Counted from the first letter of the stretch, positions 41,970 through 52,661 are shown. The stretch is DNA of 64,000 bases from CBDBJL01 sp965206365 (GCA_965206365.1 CBDBJL010000025.1:1-64000); one strand, 5' to 3'. The notes: generated by a model not told the origin, from the letters alone. A program made the numbers and translations.

Positions 41970-44639
41970 TTATGATGTATTTTTTTTCAGCTCAGCTTGC
42001 GCTGCAGCCAGGCGTGCAATCGGCACCCGATAAGGTGAGCAAGAAACATAATCTAACCCCACAGCATGAAAAAAATCAATAGATGCCGGATCTCCACCAT
42101 GTTCCCCGCAAATTCCAAGCTTAATATCAGGACGTACAGATTTGCCTTTCTTTACTGCCATTTCTACTAAGGCACCAACACCATTAATATCAATGGAAGT
42201 GAAAGGATCAGCATCAATAATGCCTTTACTTTCATATTCAGCCAAGAATTTACCAGCATCATCACGGCTTAATCCCCATACGGTTTGCGTTAAATCGTTG
42301 GTACCAAAGCTAAAAAATTCCGCAGATTCAGCAAGCTTATCGGCAAGTAAAGCCGCGCGCGGTAATTCAATCATTGTACCGATCATATAAGGGATATCCT
42401 GAGTTGTTTCCGAAATAATTTGCGCTGCGACATCATTGATAATTTTTTTGAGCAAAGTTAATTCTTGATTGGTAGCGGCAAGGGGAATCATCACTTCGCA
42501 TTGTACTGCTTCGCCAGTTTCTGAGGCGGCTTTAGCAGCCGCTTCAAATATCGCCCGTGCTTGCATTTCGCAAATCTCGGGATAGCTAATCAGCAAGCGA
42601 CAACCCCGATGCCCAAGCATCGGGTTCGATTCCTGTAATTGTGTTGCGCGCTCACGTACAAACTCAACATCACAATTTGCCATGGTGGCAACATCACGTA
42701 ATTCTTCATCAGAATGGGGCAAAAATTCGTGTAAAGGTGGGTCTAACAAGCGAATGGTGACTGGAAGCCCCTTCATAATTTTAAAAATTTCTAAAAAATC
42801 ATTAGATTGGATCGGTAAAATATCGGTAAGTGCTTTGCGCCTTTCGGTAACATTATCCGCAAGAATCATGCGACGCATGGCGATAATGCGTTCGCCCTCA
42901 AAAAACATATGTTCGGTGCGACATAGCCCAATGCCTTCAGCACCAAATTGCCTGGCGACGCTGGCATCATTAGGAGTTTCAGCATTTGCCCGGATATTCA
43001 GCTGCTTAAATTCATGGGTCCAATCCATAATTGTACCAAATTCATCAGAGAGATCTGGCAAAACCATTGGAACTCTCCCTTGAATAATATCGCCAGCACT
43101 ACCATCAATGGTAAGGAAATCTCCCATCTTAACGGGTGTTGTTCCAATGATACAAGTTTGATTGGCTTCGTCGATAACTACGCTTGATGCCCCGGCAACG
43201 CAAGGGCGCCCCATACCACGAGCCACAACAGCAGCATGGCTTGTCATCCCACCACGTGCGGTTAAAATGCCCTTTGCAGCATGCATGCCGTGAATATCTT
43301 CCGGAGATGTTTCCGAGCGAACTAAAATAACATCAGTACCATTTTGGCTCATTGTTTCGGCATGCTCAGCACTAAATACAACTTCACCGCATGCAGCCCC
43401 CGGGGATGCCGGTAACCCACGGGCCAAAACATTTTTCTCACTTTTGGGGTCTAATGTTGGATGCAAAAGCTGGTCCAAGGAACGTGGTGCAATATTCATA
43501 ATCGCATTTTCTTTGCTGGAAATATTTTCATTCACCAAATCAACCGCAATACGAAGTGCAGCACGGGCACTGCGTTTGCCAGAGCGAGTTTGCAACATAT
43601 AGAGTTTGTTGCGCTGAATTGTAAATTCAATATCTTGCATATCTTGATAATGATTTTCTAGAATTTTTCGAATTTTCGAAAGCTCAGCAAAAGCCTCAGG
43701 CATCGCCTCTTCCATGGCAGGCAGATCTGAACCAAGCTCTTCACGCGCTTGAATTGTTAGGCTTTGCGGTGTTCTGATGCCAGCGACAACATCTTCACCT
43801 TGGGCATTGATCAGATATTCACCGTAAAACATATTCTCGCCCGTAGCAGGATTGCGAGTAAAGGCAACACCCGTAGCACAATCATTGCCCATATTGCCAA
43901 ACACCATTGATTGAATATTAACGGCTGTTCCCCATTCACTGGGGATATTATTAAGCTTACGGTAGGTAACGGCACGCGGAGTCATCCAGCTTTGAAACAC
44001 GGCACTAATGGCTTGCCATAATTGCTCTTTCGGGTCTTCAGGAAAATCTTCTCCAGTTTCAACCCGAACCAAACTTTTATAATCGGAAATAATTTTATTC
44101 AGAATCTCTTCGGTTAAATCAACATCATCATAAATATTGGCATCACTTTTATGTTTTTCTAAAATATCTTCAAATGCATAATGCTCAATATTTAACACAA
44201 CATTGCCATACATTTGAATAAAACGACGATAACTATCATAAGCAAAACGGCGATCACCACTTTGATTTGCCAAACCTTGTAGGGTTTTTTCGTTGAGTCC
44301 AAGATTTAACACTGTATCCATCATGCCCGGCATGGATGCACGTGCACCTGAGCGAACTGAGACTAATAGGGGGTTATCTGCGTCGCCAAATTTTGCATTA
44401 ATCTGGGATTCGATTCTTGCAATGGCATGATCGACTTGGGCTTCCAGATCTTTGGGGTAGCTGTTTTCATGATCATAAAAATAACTGCATATTTCGGTAC
44501 TTAGGGTAAAGCCCGGCGGAACTGGTAATCCAATTTTAGACATTTGCGCCAGATTGGCTCCTTTTCCACCCAACAAGTCACGCATCGTCTCATCGCCATC
44601 ACTGGCGTCTTTTCCAAAATGATAAACCCATTTTTCCAT
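41970..44639 (-). CDS. ppdK: Pyruvate, phosphate dikinase
   Basis: This cytoplasmic enzyme interconverts pyruvate + ATP + Pi with PEP + AMP + PPi, serving gluconeogenesis or pyrophosphate-linked glycolysis. Its 889 residues are a normal length. The N-terminal ATP-grasp domain (LLGGKGANLAQMSKIGLPVPPGFTLS), the swivelling phosphohistidine domain (ARGGMTSHAAVVARGMGRPCV) and the C-terminal PEP domain (LLDPPLHEFLP, FSFGTNDLTQTVWGLSRDD, GICGEHGGDP with catalytic Cys) are all intact. Confidence 0.97.
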   Translation of the reverse strand: MEKWVYHFGKDASDGDETMRDLLGGKGANLAQMSKIGLPVPPGFTLSTEICSYFYDHENSYPKDLEAQVDHAIARIESQINAKFGDADNPLLVSVRSGARASMPGMMDTVLNLGLNEKTLQGLANQSGDRRFAYDSYRRFIQMYGNVVLNIEHYAFEDILEKHKSDANIYDDVDLTEEILNKIISDYKSLVRVETGEDFPEDPKEQLWQAISAVFQSWMTPRAVTYRKLNNIPSEWGTAVNIQSMVFGNMGNDCATGVAFTRNPATGENMFYGEYLINAQGEDVVAGIRTPQSLTIQAREELGSDLPAMEEAMPEAFAELSKIRKILENHYQDMQDIEFTIQRNKLYMLQTRSGKRSARAALRIAVDLVNENISSKENAIMNIAPRSLDQLLHPTLDPKSEKNVLARGLPASPGAACGEVVFSAEHAETMSQNGTDVILVRSETSPEDIHGMHAAKGILTARGGMTSHAAVVARGMGRPCVAGASSVVIDEANQTCIIGTTPVKMGDFLTIDGSAGDIIQGRVPMVLPDLSDEFGTIMDWTHEFKQLNIRANAETPNDASVARQFGAEGIGLCRTEHMFFEGERIIAMRRMILADNVTERRKALTDILPIQSNDFLEIFKIMKGLPVTIRLLDPPLHEFLPHSDEELRDVATMANCDVEFVRERATQLQESNPMLGHRGCRLLISYPEICEMQARAIFEAAAKAASETGEAVQCEVMIPLAATNQELTLLKKIINDVAAQIISETTQDIPYMIGTMIELPRAALLADKLAESAEFFSFGTNDLTQTVWGLSRDDAGKFLAEYESKGIIDADPFTSIDINGVGALVEMAVKKGKSVRPDIKLGICGEHGGDPASIDFFHAVGLDYVSCSPYRVPIARLAAAQAELKKNTS

Positions 44640-44818
44640 TATTATCCCTTTAGTATATTTGTAAAAAAAGTATATGATCTATGGTTGCACTCAAATATTT
44701 CAGAGTTTACCCTTATCATGTTTCTTGAATTAAATCAAAATCCGCAAGCATGTTAATGTAGTATTTAAAATGTAAAAGCAAGTGCAAACGGTTATCGGCA
44801 ATGGTTTGCTCGGCATCA

Positions 44819-46855
44819 TTAATGGTAACATGAGCAAAAAAAATCATCAATAACAGGGCGTGAATTAGCAATTTCTTGTAATTTTTCTTGAAAATTACGG
44901 TTGGGATCGATAAAAAATTTGCTAAATTTTTGGATTATTTCACACAGCTCTTTTTCTTGTGATCGTGTAAATAATTTAGGGTTGATCGGATAGATTTCGG
45001 GTGAAATCTGGAAATTTACTTTGCGTTTTTTGGCTTCAGTACGAATCAAGTTACTCACGCGTTTACAGCCTGCCAATAAATTTTCTCCTTGCGGGGTTTC
45101 AAGAATAAATTTTTGCAAAATATTCGTATCATTTTGCAATTGAACCAATTCATCAGCTGGCAAGCCTGTTTGCTGTTTGGCAATAAAAATTGCATCAATA
45201 AAATCATAACGAAATCCGTGATTCTTCATAAAAACTTGTTGACGTTCAATAATAAAATCTAGAATTTCTTGGCATATTTCATCTTTTTCAGCAAGGTTTT
45301 GGTTCCACAAAGCAAAAGCCTTGGCAATAAAGGGACGTAAAGGTAGACGCATATTTTTGTGATTGGCATGTAAAATGCGCATAATTCCGGTGGCTGCTCG
45401 GCGTAAAGCGTAGGGATCTTTTGAGCCTGTTGGGCGTTGTTTGATCGCAAAAAAGCCGACAAGTAGAATCATTTTATCAGCTAGGGCAAGGGTAACCGTT
45501 AGGGAGTCGGTGGGGACATCATCATCATCGCGCTGTGGCAAATAATGCGTGGCAATGGCCTGGGCTATGAGCGGATTCTCGCCGGTTTTGTCGGCATAAA
45601 AACCACCAATCTTGCCTTGCAATTCTGGAAATTCGCCGACAATAAGGCTAGGTAAATCGTTTTTTATCATTTGTGCGCAAGATTTCACTTGTGATTTTTC
45701 CTGTTCACCAGCAATATTCGTAAAGTCACAAAGATACTCTGCCAAAGCCGTAATATGGCAGATTCTTTGTGCCATACTGCCTAAATTTTGGTGAAAAATT
45801 TGATGTTCAAGCGCATTTAATCGTTCTTTTATGGGTTGTTGTAAATCTTTTTCGATGAAAAAAGCGGCATCTTTTAATCTGGCACTTAATACGCGCTGAT
45901 TGCCTTTAATTACCTGTTCATTATTTTGCTTTCGATCGCCATTGGCAACAAACATAAAACGGTTTGTCGTGGTATCATTTGTGATACTTTTTTGGAGAAC
46001 AAAATGTTTTTGGTGATAATTAAGTACTGAGGCAATCACAAAATCGGGTAATTTTAGAAATTTTTCAGCAAAAATTCCTTGTAATAATTTTGGATATTCA
46101 ACAAGATTTGCCACTTCGCGCAATAAGGCATCTTGTCCGGCTTTGCAATAATTGCCAGATACGGCATCAGCGTTCATAGCATCCGCAATCATTTTTTGTC
46201 GTTCGAATGCATCAATAATCACGTGGTGGTCGCGCATTTTTTCCTGGTAATCAGAAAAATTTTTCGCGTAAATTTTACGATTATCCAGCATGTAATGCCC
46301 GATTGTGCTGTGGCTATAGTGAAGACAAAGCTCGGAATGGGTAAATTTACCAGAAAGGGGATTATTGTTAAAAATTGCCATAATGGCGCGAAGGGGGCGA
46401 ATAAAACGAAAATTACCCGCGGTAAAGCGCATTGATTTGGCAAAGGATAAATGGCTAATTGCATCATTAATCCATTCGGGTAAAATTTCGCTTAGAAGAA
46501 TTTCCGGCTTGTTGATGCGGAAAAACCAGCTTTGGGCATTGGCATCTTTTGCCGTTGGGCTGGGTTCTAATGTGCAATCTTGTAAGGTGATTTTGTTGGC
46601 TTGTAAAAATCCTGCAATGGCTTGAGGCGGGGCATGTTCGCCGGGCCCTTTCCGTGTTTCAACGCTTGCAGGTATTTTTAGGGGCAAATTTTGTAAACAA
46701 ACAATAAGGCGGCGTGGCGTGTGGAAAGTTTTCAGATCAATATCTGGCAACAGGGTGCATTTTTCTTTCAGCAAGTTTCCCAGCATGGTGGCAGCTTTTG
46801 CTTGCGCGTTGGCTGGAATTTCTTCAACTCTAAGTTCTAAAAGCAACTCAGCCAT
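44819..46855 (-). CDS. glyS: Glycyl-tRNA synthetase beta subunit
   Basis: This is the beta chain of the tetrameric bacterial glycyl-tRNA synthetase, involved in tRNA recognition. The 678-residue protein begins MAELLLELRVEEIPANA, with RTFHTPRRL-like sequence (FHTPRRLIV) and KSMRFTAGNFRFIRPLRAIMA near residue 150, and an HD-like region followed by an anticodon-binding-like C-terminus. The ATG immediately follows the glyQ stop codon. Confidence 0.96.
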   Translation of the reverse strand: MAELLLELRVEEIPANAQAKAATMLGNLLKEKCTLLPDIDLKTFHTPRRLIVCLQNLPLKIPASVETRKGPGEHAPPQAIAGFLQANKITLQDCTLEPSPTAKDANAQSWFFRINKPEILLSEILPEWINDAISHLSFAKSMRFTAGNFRFIRPLRAIMAIFNNNPLSGKFTHSELCLHYSHSTIGHYMLDNRKIYAKNFSDYQEKMRDHHVIIDAFERQKMIADAMNADAVSGNYCKAGQDALLREVANLVEYPKLLQGIFAEKFLKLPDFVIASVLNYHQKHFVLQKSITNDTTTNRFMFVANGDRKQNNEQVIKGNQRVLSARLKDAAFFIEKDLQQPIKERLNALEHQIFHQNLGSMAQRICHITALAEYLCDFTNIAGEQEKSQVKSCAQMIKNDLPSLIVGEFPELQGKIGGFYADKTGENPLIAQAIATHYLPQRDDDDVPTDSLTVTLALADKMILLVGFFAIKQRPTGSKDPYALRRAATGIMRILHANHKNMRLPLRPFIAKAFALWNQNLAEKDEICQEILDFIIERQQVFMKNHGFRYDFIDAIFIAKQQTGLPADELVQLQNDTNILQKFILETPQGENLLAGCKRVSNLIRTEAKKRKVNFQISPEIYPINPKLFTRSQEKELCEIIQKFSKFFIDPNRNFQEKLQEIANSRPVIDDFFCSCYH

Positions 46856-47713
46856 CTACCGGTTATCCTCAACCCATTTTTCAGCGCATAATTTCGCCAA
46901 ATCTCGAATCTGACCAATCATTGCCGGACGCTCGGTTACTGAGATTGCGCCACGCGCATCGAGTAAATTAAAATAATGGCTCGCTTTTAGGCAAAATTCA
47001 TAAGCCGGCAGAATAACATTGGCGGCAATCATACGCTTAGATTCACTTTGAGCATTGATAAAATATTGTTGCAATTTGGCAATATTGGCAAGTTCAAAAT
47101 TATATTGAGAATATTCACGTTCAGCGATTTGGAAAATTTCACCATAGAGCACACCGTCGGGATTGTAGCGCAATTGGTAAACATCATCAATAGCTTGAAC
47201 AAACATTGCTAGGCGTTCAAGCCCATAGGTAAGTTCTGTACTTGGCAAAGCACATTCTAATCCGCCGACTTGTTGAAAATAGGTAAATTGACTCACTTCC
47301 ATACCATCGCACCAAACTTCCCAGCCCAAACCAGCGGCCCCCAATGTTGGACTTTCCCAATCATCTTCAACAAAACGGATATCGTGGGCTTGGGCAGAAA
47401 TGCCAAGAATATCAAGGGAATCCAAATAAAGCTGTTGGCTATTTTCTGGGCTAGGCTTTATTAATACTTGAAATTGATAATAATGTTGCAAACGGTTCGG
47501 GTGTTGCCCATAGCGCCCATCGGTAGGGCGTCGGCAGGCTTGAACATAAGCGGCTTTCCAAGGTTTTTTCCCCAAAGCGCGTAGAGTGGTTGCGGGGTGA
47601 AAAGTGCCCGCACCTACCTCAAGATCGAGAGGTTGCAAAATAACGCAACCTTGCGCCGACCAGTAATTTTGCAACAGGGCAATCATCGATTGGAAATCAA
47701 GAAAAGAAGACAT
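46856..47713 (-). CDS. glyQ: Glycyl-tRNA synthetase alpha subunit
   Basis: This is the catalytic alpha chain, which activates glycine. The start is placed at ATG 47713 (MSSFLDFQSMIALLQNYW), as family N-termini predict; the ATG at 47767 would add 18 hydrophobic residues. Core motifs are GCVILQPLDLEVGAGTFHPATTLRALG, YVQACRRPTDGRYGQHPNRLQHYYQFQVLIKPSP and the class II motif 3 region GLERLAMFVQ. It is adjacent to glyS with no spacer. Confidence 0.96.
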   Translation of the reverse strand: MSSFLDFQSMIALLQNYWSAQGCVILQPLDLEVGAGTFHPATTLRALGKKPWKAAYVQACRRPTDGRYGQHPNRLQHYYQFQVLIKPSPENSQQLYLDSLDILGISAQAHDIRFVEDDWESPTLGAAGLGWEVWCDGMEVSQFTYFQQVGGLECALPSTELTYGLERLAMFVQAIDDVYQLRYNPDGVLYGEIFQIAEREYSQYNFELANIAKLQQYFINAQSESKRMIAANVILPAYEFCLKASHYFNLLDARGAISVTERPAMIGQIRDLAKLCAEKWVEDNR

Positions 47714-47930
47714 GAAATTAAGATTGAATGAGTTTACGAAAAAAAGTGAATTGAAAACAAATATCAAAGTAACCTTTCTGTTTGCAAACGGTCAAGGGGG
47801 AAATAGATAGCGGAAAATTATTGTATTGTTGGTTACGAAGCAGTAGAGATCGGCTATTGCATAACAAAGCCATAAAAGTTATTACTTGAGGAATATTTCA
47901 TGTAATAAAATGATAGAAATTTAAAATATT

Positions 47931-50900
47931 ATGCCAAAACAAAATGATATAAAATCTGTGATGATTATTGGTGCAGGTCCGATTGTAATTGGGCAGGCGT
48001 GTGAATTTGATTATTCAGGTACGCAGGCATGTCGAGCCTTAAAAGAGGAGGGGTTGCGGGTAATTTTGATGAATTCAAATCCGGCGACCATTATGACGGA
48101 TCCTGAAATTGCCGATGCAACGTATATCGAGCCAATTAGCGTAGATTTTGCCGAATTAATTATTGCGAAAGAACGTCCAGATGCATTATTGCCAACAATG
48201 GGTGGGCAAACAGCATTGAATACAGCCTTAGAACTTGAGAAAAAGGGCGTTTTGAAAAAATATGGGGTCAAATTGATCGGGGCTGATGCCAAAGTGATTG
48301 ATAAGGCAGAGGATCGACAAAAATTTCGTGATGCCATGGTAAAAATAGGGCTTGAAACCCCGCGCGCTATGCAAATTAAGCATATGGATCAAGCGGATGA
48401 AGCGATGGAATATGTTGGGTTTCCAATTATTTTGCGCCCAGCCTTTACTTTGGGGGGGCTAGGTGGCGGTATTGCCTATAATCGTGAGGAATACCGTAAA
48501 CTTGTTGATAAAGGTTTGCGGGCATCGCCAACATCAGCGGTTTTGGTAGAAGAATCCGTTCTTGGTTGGAAAGAATTTGAAATGGAAGTTGTCCGCGATA
48601 AGGCGGATAATTGTATCATTGTATGTTCTATTGAAAATATTGATCCGATGGGTGTGCATACCGGAGATTCGGTTACGGTTGCGCCGGCTTTAACACTTAC
48701 AGACAAAGAATATCAACGCATGCGAGATGCTTCCATTGCAGTTTTGCGCGAGATTGGTGTGGATACGGGGGGGTCTAATGTGCAATTTGCCATTAATCCT
48801 AAAGATGGGCGTATGGTGGTGATTGAAATGAATCCACGAGTGTCGCGCTCTTCTGCTTTGGCATCTAAAGCTACGGGGTTTCCGATTGCAAAAATTGCAA
48901 CGAAACTCGCCATTGGTTACCATTTAGACGAGCTTGAAAACACAATCACCGGCGGTGTGATCCCTGCAAGTTTTGAACCGAGTATCGATTATATTGTTGT
49001 GAAGGTGCCACGATTTACCTTTGAAAAATTTCCGGGAATTTCACGAGAATTAGGAACATCGATGAAATCAGTAGGCGAGGTAATGGCAATTGGGCGCAGT
49101 TTTCCCGAAGCGATGCAAAAAGCCATGCGCTCGTTAGAAACAGGATTTAAGGGGTTTGATGATATTGAAATTCTGGGTGCTCCTGATCGTGATGCGGTGA
49201 AAGCGGCTTTGGCGCGGGCAGTACCTGCGCGGTTACGGATTGTAGCGCAGGCGATACGGCATGGGATTTCTTTGGCAGAGATTGCAGAGATTACCCATAT
49301 TGATTTGTGGTTTTTGCGACAGATTGCAGAAATTATTAATGCTGAGAGCCAACTGTTGCGTTCAGGCGTTACTACGCCTGAACATATGATGGCGTTGAAA
49401 CGCTTAGGCTTTTCCGATGAACGCTTAGCTCAGCTTTGTGGTAAGAAACCAGCTTATATTACGAAACGGCGTCATAAAATGCAGGTTTTTCCAGTCTTTA
49501 AGCGAATTGATAGTTGTGCGGCTGAATTTGCCTCACTTACCCCCTATATGTATAGTACCTATCATCATTATGGGATGTGTGAAGCTTTGCCAAGTGAGCG
49601 TGAGAAGGTAATTATTTTGGGAGGGGGACCGAATCGGATCGGGCAAGGAATTGAGTTTGATTATTGTTGTGTGCATGCAAGTTTCGCGCTTCGAGATGCT
49701 GGATTTGAGACGATTATGATCAATTGCAATCCAGAGACGATTTCTACTGATTACGATACTTCGGATCGACTTTATTTTGAGCCTTTAACGCCGGAAAATG
49801 TTTTAGATATTATCCGAAAAGAACAAGAATCGGGTGAATTAAAGGGTGTGATTGTCCAATTTGGTGGGCAAACACCTCTGAAATTAGCAAAATTTTTAGC
49901 AGAGCAACAAGTTCCAATTATTGGCACCTCACCTGGTGCAATTGATTTGGCAGAAGATCGAGAATTATTCCAGAAATTACTGAAAAAACATAAGTTACGC
50001 CAGCCACCCAATGGAGTTGCAAAAAACTTGCGCAAGGCTTTGGCGATTGCTCGAAAAATTGGCTTTCCCATTGTGATTCGCCCTTCTTATGTCTTGGGGG
50101 GGCGCGCGATGGAAATTGTTCATAATCCTGAGGATTTAGAAAAATACATCAAAACTGCAGTGCGGGTTTCGGGTAAAAATCCGGTGTTGATTGATCACTA
50201 TCTACAAGATGCCATCGAGGTAGATGTTGATGCGTTGTGCGATGGCAACACAGTTTTCGTTGCGGGTGTGATGGAACATATTGAAGAGGCTGGGGTGCAT
50301 TCAGGGGATTCGGCTTGTTCTTTGCCAGCCTATTCTTTAGAGCAAACGATGATTGCTGAAATTGAACGGCAAACGGAAACATTGGCATTGGCATTAGGAG
50401 TTTGTGGGCTGATTAATATTCAATTTGCTGTGCAAAAAGAAAAAGTTTTTGTGCTTGAGGTAAATCCTCGTGCAAGCCGAACCGTGCCGTTCATCGCTAA
50501 GGCTACGGGTGAACCGATTGCAAAATATGCAGCGCGGTTGGCGGTTGGCGAAAAACTTGCCGATATGAAGATGTTTAATTTTCCAAAACCAGAACAGCAA
50601 TTTCCAAAACAACAATTTTATGTCAAAGAATCGGTATTTCCGTTCACGAGGTTTCCGGGTGCCGATGTATTGTTGGGTCCAGAAATGCGTTCTACAGGTG
50701 AAGTTATGGGTTGGGCATCAGATTTTGGCAGTGCATTTGCGAAAGCACAAATTGCAGCAGGAATGCGGTTGCCTGAAGGCGGAAAGGTGTTTATTTCAGT
50801 GAAAGATTATGATAAGATGTTCTTCGTAGATTTCGTGAGACGGTTGTATGCACTTGGTTTTGAAATTTGTGCAACAAGTGGAACGGTTAGAAGTCTTGCT

Positions 50901-51179
50901 GAGCATGGTGTTGATGTGGCTCGTCCGATTAATAAAGTTCTTGAGGGCTCTCCTCATATTGTTGATGAAATGATTAATGGTGGGATTCAACTGGTGTTCA
51001 ATACAACTGATGGTAAGAAAGCAATAGAAGATTCTCGCGAGCTAAGGCAGACGGCTTTGCTTCGAGGTATCCCTTATTGTACAACGCGGGCAGGGGCACG
51101 AGCGATTGTTATGGCTTTTGAAGCGATGAGAAGACATGAGTTTACAGTTTCTGCATTGGCGAAACCGAATATTGGTTAG
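47931..51179 (+). CDS. carB: Carbamoyl-phosphate synthase large subunit
   Basis: The enzyme makes carbamoyl phosphate from bicarbonate, glutamine-derived ammonia and two ATP, for arginine and pyrimidines. The 1082-residue protein has two homologous ATP-grasp halves (IIGAGPIVIGQACEFDYSGTQACRAL; ILGGGPNRIGQGIEFDYCCVHA) and a C-terminal MGS-like allosteric domain (ALGFEICATSGTVRSLAEHGV). carA is not adjacent. greA follows after 32 bases. Confidence 0.98.
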   Translation: MPKQNDIKSVMIIGAGPIVIGQACEFDYSGTQACRALKEEGLRVILMNSNPATIMTDPEIADATYIEPISVDFAELIIAKERPDALLPTMGGQTALNTALELEKKGVLKKYGVKLIGADAKVIDKAEDRQKFRDAMVKIGLETPRAMQIKHMDQADEAMEYVGFPIILRPAFTLGGLGGGIAYNREEYRKLVDKGLRASPTSAVLVEESVLGWKEFEMEVVRDKADNCIIVCSIENIDPMGVHTGDSVTVAPALTLTDKEYQRMRDASIAVLREIGVDTGGSNVQFAINPKDGRMVVIEMNPRVSRSSALASKATGFPIAKIATKLAIGYHLDELENTITGGVIPASFEPSIDYIVVKVPRFTFEKFPGISRELGTSMKSVGEVMAIGRSFPEAMQKAMRSLETGFKGFDDIEILGAPDRDAVKAALARAVPARLRIVAQAIRHGISLAEIAEITHIDLWFLRQIAEIINAESQLLRSGVTTPEHMMALKRLGFSDERLAQLCGKKPAYITKRRHKMQVFPVFKRIDSCAAEFASLTPYMYSTYHHYGMCEALPSEREKVIILGGGPNRIGQGIEFDYCCVHASFALRDAGFETIMINCNPETISTDYDTSDRLYFEPLTPENVLDIIRKEQESGELKGVIVQFGGQTPLKLAKFLAEQQVPIIGTSPGAIDLAEDRELFQKLLKKHKLRQPPNGVAKNLRKALAIARKIGFPIVIRPSYVLGGRAMEIVHNPEDLEKYIKTAVRVSGKNPVLIDHYLQDAIEVDVDALCDGNTVFVAGVMEHIEEAGVHSGDSACSLPAYSLEQTMIAEIERQTETLALALGVCGLINIQFAVQKEKVFVLEVNPRASRTVPFIAKATGEPIAKYAARLAVGEKLADMKMFNFPKPEQQFPKQQFYVKESVFPFTRFPGADVLLGPEMRSTGEVMGWASDFGSAFAKAQIAAGMRLPEGGKVFISVKDYDKMFFVDFVRRLYALGFEICATSGTVRSLAEHGVDVARPINKVLEGSPHIVDEMINGGIQLVFNTTDGKKAIEDSRELRQTALLRGIPYCTTRAGARAIVMAFEAMRRHEFTVSALAKPNIG

Positions 51180-51211
51180 GTAAAAGAGGTTTTTTTTAAG
51201 GTTTGAATAAA

Positions 51212-51688
51212 ATGAATGATAGATTTCCGATTACGATTGTGGGTTTTACAAATATGCAGGAAGAATTAAAAATGTTGAAAACACGGGAGCGTCCTAGCAT
51301 TATTAAGGCGATCGCTGAAGCACGAGCACATGGTGATTTGTCAGAAAATGCCGAATATCATTCTGCACGTGAACGGCAAAGTTTAATTGAAGGTAGAATC
51401 ATGGATCTGGACGATAAAATTAGTCGTGCAGAGGTGATCAATGTTGCGAATATTACAGGGGACCGAGTGATGTTCGGGGCTTTTGTTACTTTGGCAGATT
51501 CTGAAGATGATTGCGAGGTTACCTACCGAATTATTGGTGAATATGAGGCAGATATTGACAAAGGACAGGTTTCTGTAACCTCGCCGATTGCTCGCGCTTT
51601 AATTGGGAAGCAAGAGGGTGAGGTTGTAGAAGTGCAAACGCCTGGGGGAAGACGCGAATATGAAATTATCGCGATTGAGTATAAATAA
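51212..51688 (+). CDS. greA: Transcription elongation factor GreA
   Basis: GreA rescues backtracked RNA polymerase by stimulating transcript cleavage. The coiled coil carries the acidic tip motif HGDLSENAEYHSARERQS, and the C-terminal FKBP-like domain contains SPIARALIGKQEGEVVEVQTPGG. The ATG at 51212 gives 158 residues, normal length; an in-frame TTG at 51203 would add three residues. Confidence 0.96.
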   Translation: MNDRFPITIVGFTNMQEELKMLKTRERPSIIKAIAEARAHGDLSENAEYHSARERQSLIEGRIMDLDDKISRAEVINVANITGDRVMFGAFVTLADSEDDCEVTYRIIGEYEADIDKGQVSVTSPIARALIGKQEGEVVEVQTPGGRREYEIIAIEYK

Positions 51689-51757
51689 TGAAATACGAAC
51701 TTCAGTTGAATCCTAAATATATAGTAAGTTTGGTATGAAGAAAGGGAGTTAAAATGG

Positions 51758-52150
51758 ATGGAAAAAATTGTAAAAACACAGAGTGAATGGAAACAACAAT
51801 TAACTGATGAAGTTTATCGTATCACTCGTGAAAACGGCACTGAGAGAGCCTTTACAGGGGTTTTTCATGATTGTCAAGAAGAGGGGGTGTATGTGTGTGC
51901 TTGTTGTGAGTTGCCTTTATTTGATTCGACCAATAAATTTGATTCAGGGACAGGTTGGCCTAGCTATACAAAACCCCAAAATGCAGAAAATATTACAACA
52001 AAAGAAGATCAAAGCTTTTTTATGATGCGAACTGAGGTTTTGTGCACGCGTTGCGATGCTCATTTGGGACATCTTTTTACAGATGGCCCTTTGCCTGAGG
52101 GGACGCGTTATTGCATCAATTCTGCTTCGTTGAATTTCAAGAAGTCTTAG
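51758..52150 (+). CDS. msrB: Peptide methionine-R-sulfoxide reductase
   Basis: The enzyme repairs methionine-R-sulfoxide in proteins. The 130-residue protein has two zinc CxxC pairs (CACC and CTRC), FDSGTGWPSYTKP, and the catalytic Cys in RYCINSASLNF. AAAGGGAG lies nine bases before the ATG. An out-of-frame ATG at 51754 leads to a stop after ten codons and is not used. Confidence 0.96.
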   Translation: MEKIVKTQSEWKQQLTDEVYRITRENGTERAFTGVFHDCQEEGVYVCACCELPLFDSTNKFDSGTGWPSYTKPQNAENITTKEDQSFFMMRTEVLCTRCDAHLGHLFTDGPLPEGTRYCINSASLNFKKS

Positions 52151-52151
52151 A

Positions 52152-52454
52152 ATGATGGATGAAAAGCCAGAGGGTTCGGCAAGCACTCAGAAAGATTTAG
52201 GAGCTCGGATTGCGAAAGCTCAGGAAAAATATCAGAAATCTGAGAAAGTGCAAGAACCTGTTGCCGGTGCCGGTGTTGGGATGCGTATGGCAATAGAAAT
52301 GGTGGCGGCAATTGGTGTGAGTGTTTATATTGGATATTGGTTGGATAAAGGGTTGAATACGAAACCCCTTTTTTTGCTAGTTATGTTTTTTTTGGGTGTT
52401 ATCACCGGTTTTTGGGGAGTTTATCGTACAGCGAAACGTTTGGAAGGGAAATAG
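52152..52454 (+). CDS. atpI: F0F1 ATP synthase accessory protein AtpI
   Basis: This small membrane protein aids c-ring assembly or Mg2+ supply of the ATP synthase. The 100-residue product has a charged N-terminus and two hydrophobic helices, with the family motif IGYWLDKGLNTKPLFLLVMFFLGVITGFWGVYR. It begins one base after the msrB stop and heads the F0 gene block. Confidence 0.9.
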   Translation: MMDEKPEGSASTQKDLGARIAKAQEKYQKSEKVQEPVAGAGVGMRMAIEMVAAIGVSVYIGYWLDKGLNTKPLFLLVMFFLGVITGFWGVYRTAKRLEGK

Positions 52455-52541
52455 TCGGTAACGAATTCGGGTAGCTGATAACGAATTTTGGGCTAATTTT
52501 GTTATTTTGAAAAGAAAAATATAAAATTATGGAAACCCTAC

Positions 52542-52570
52542 TTGAATTATTTGCATTTTTGTCTTATATA
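52542..52570 (+). promoter_or_regulatory. Sigma-70-type promoter before atpB
   Basis: TTGAAT at 52542-52547 and TATATA at 52565-52570 have a 17-base spacer. The promoter would produce a leader of about 115 bases before the atpB ATG, containing a short ORF with a good ribosome site. Confidence 0.6.
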
Positions 52571-52601
52571 GAGGCAAGAATTTTTCAAGGAGACTTCGGA
52601 A

Positions 52602-52661
52602 ATGGTGCTTTGGCGTTATCAAAATAGTTGGTTGAAGAATTGTTTTGATAATTTTTTTTAG
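52602..52661 (+). CDS. Putative 19-residue leader peptide upstream of atpB
   Basis: A short ORF, MVLWRYQNSWLKNCFDNFF, has AAGGAG at 52587-52592 nine bases before its ATG, a better ribosome site than atpB itself shows. It stops 32 bases before atpB and lies just downstream of the promoter at 52542-52570. It is rich in aromatic residues (two Trp, three Phe, one Tyr). It may be a regulatory leader or chance; no attenuator hairpin was recognised after it. Confidence 0.35.
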   Translation: MVLWRYQNSWLKNCFDNFF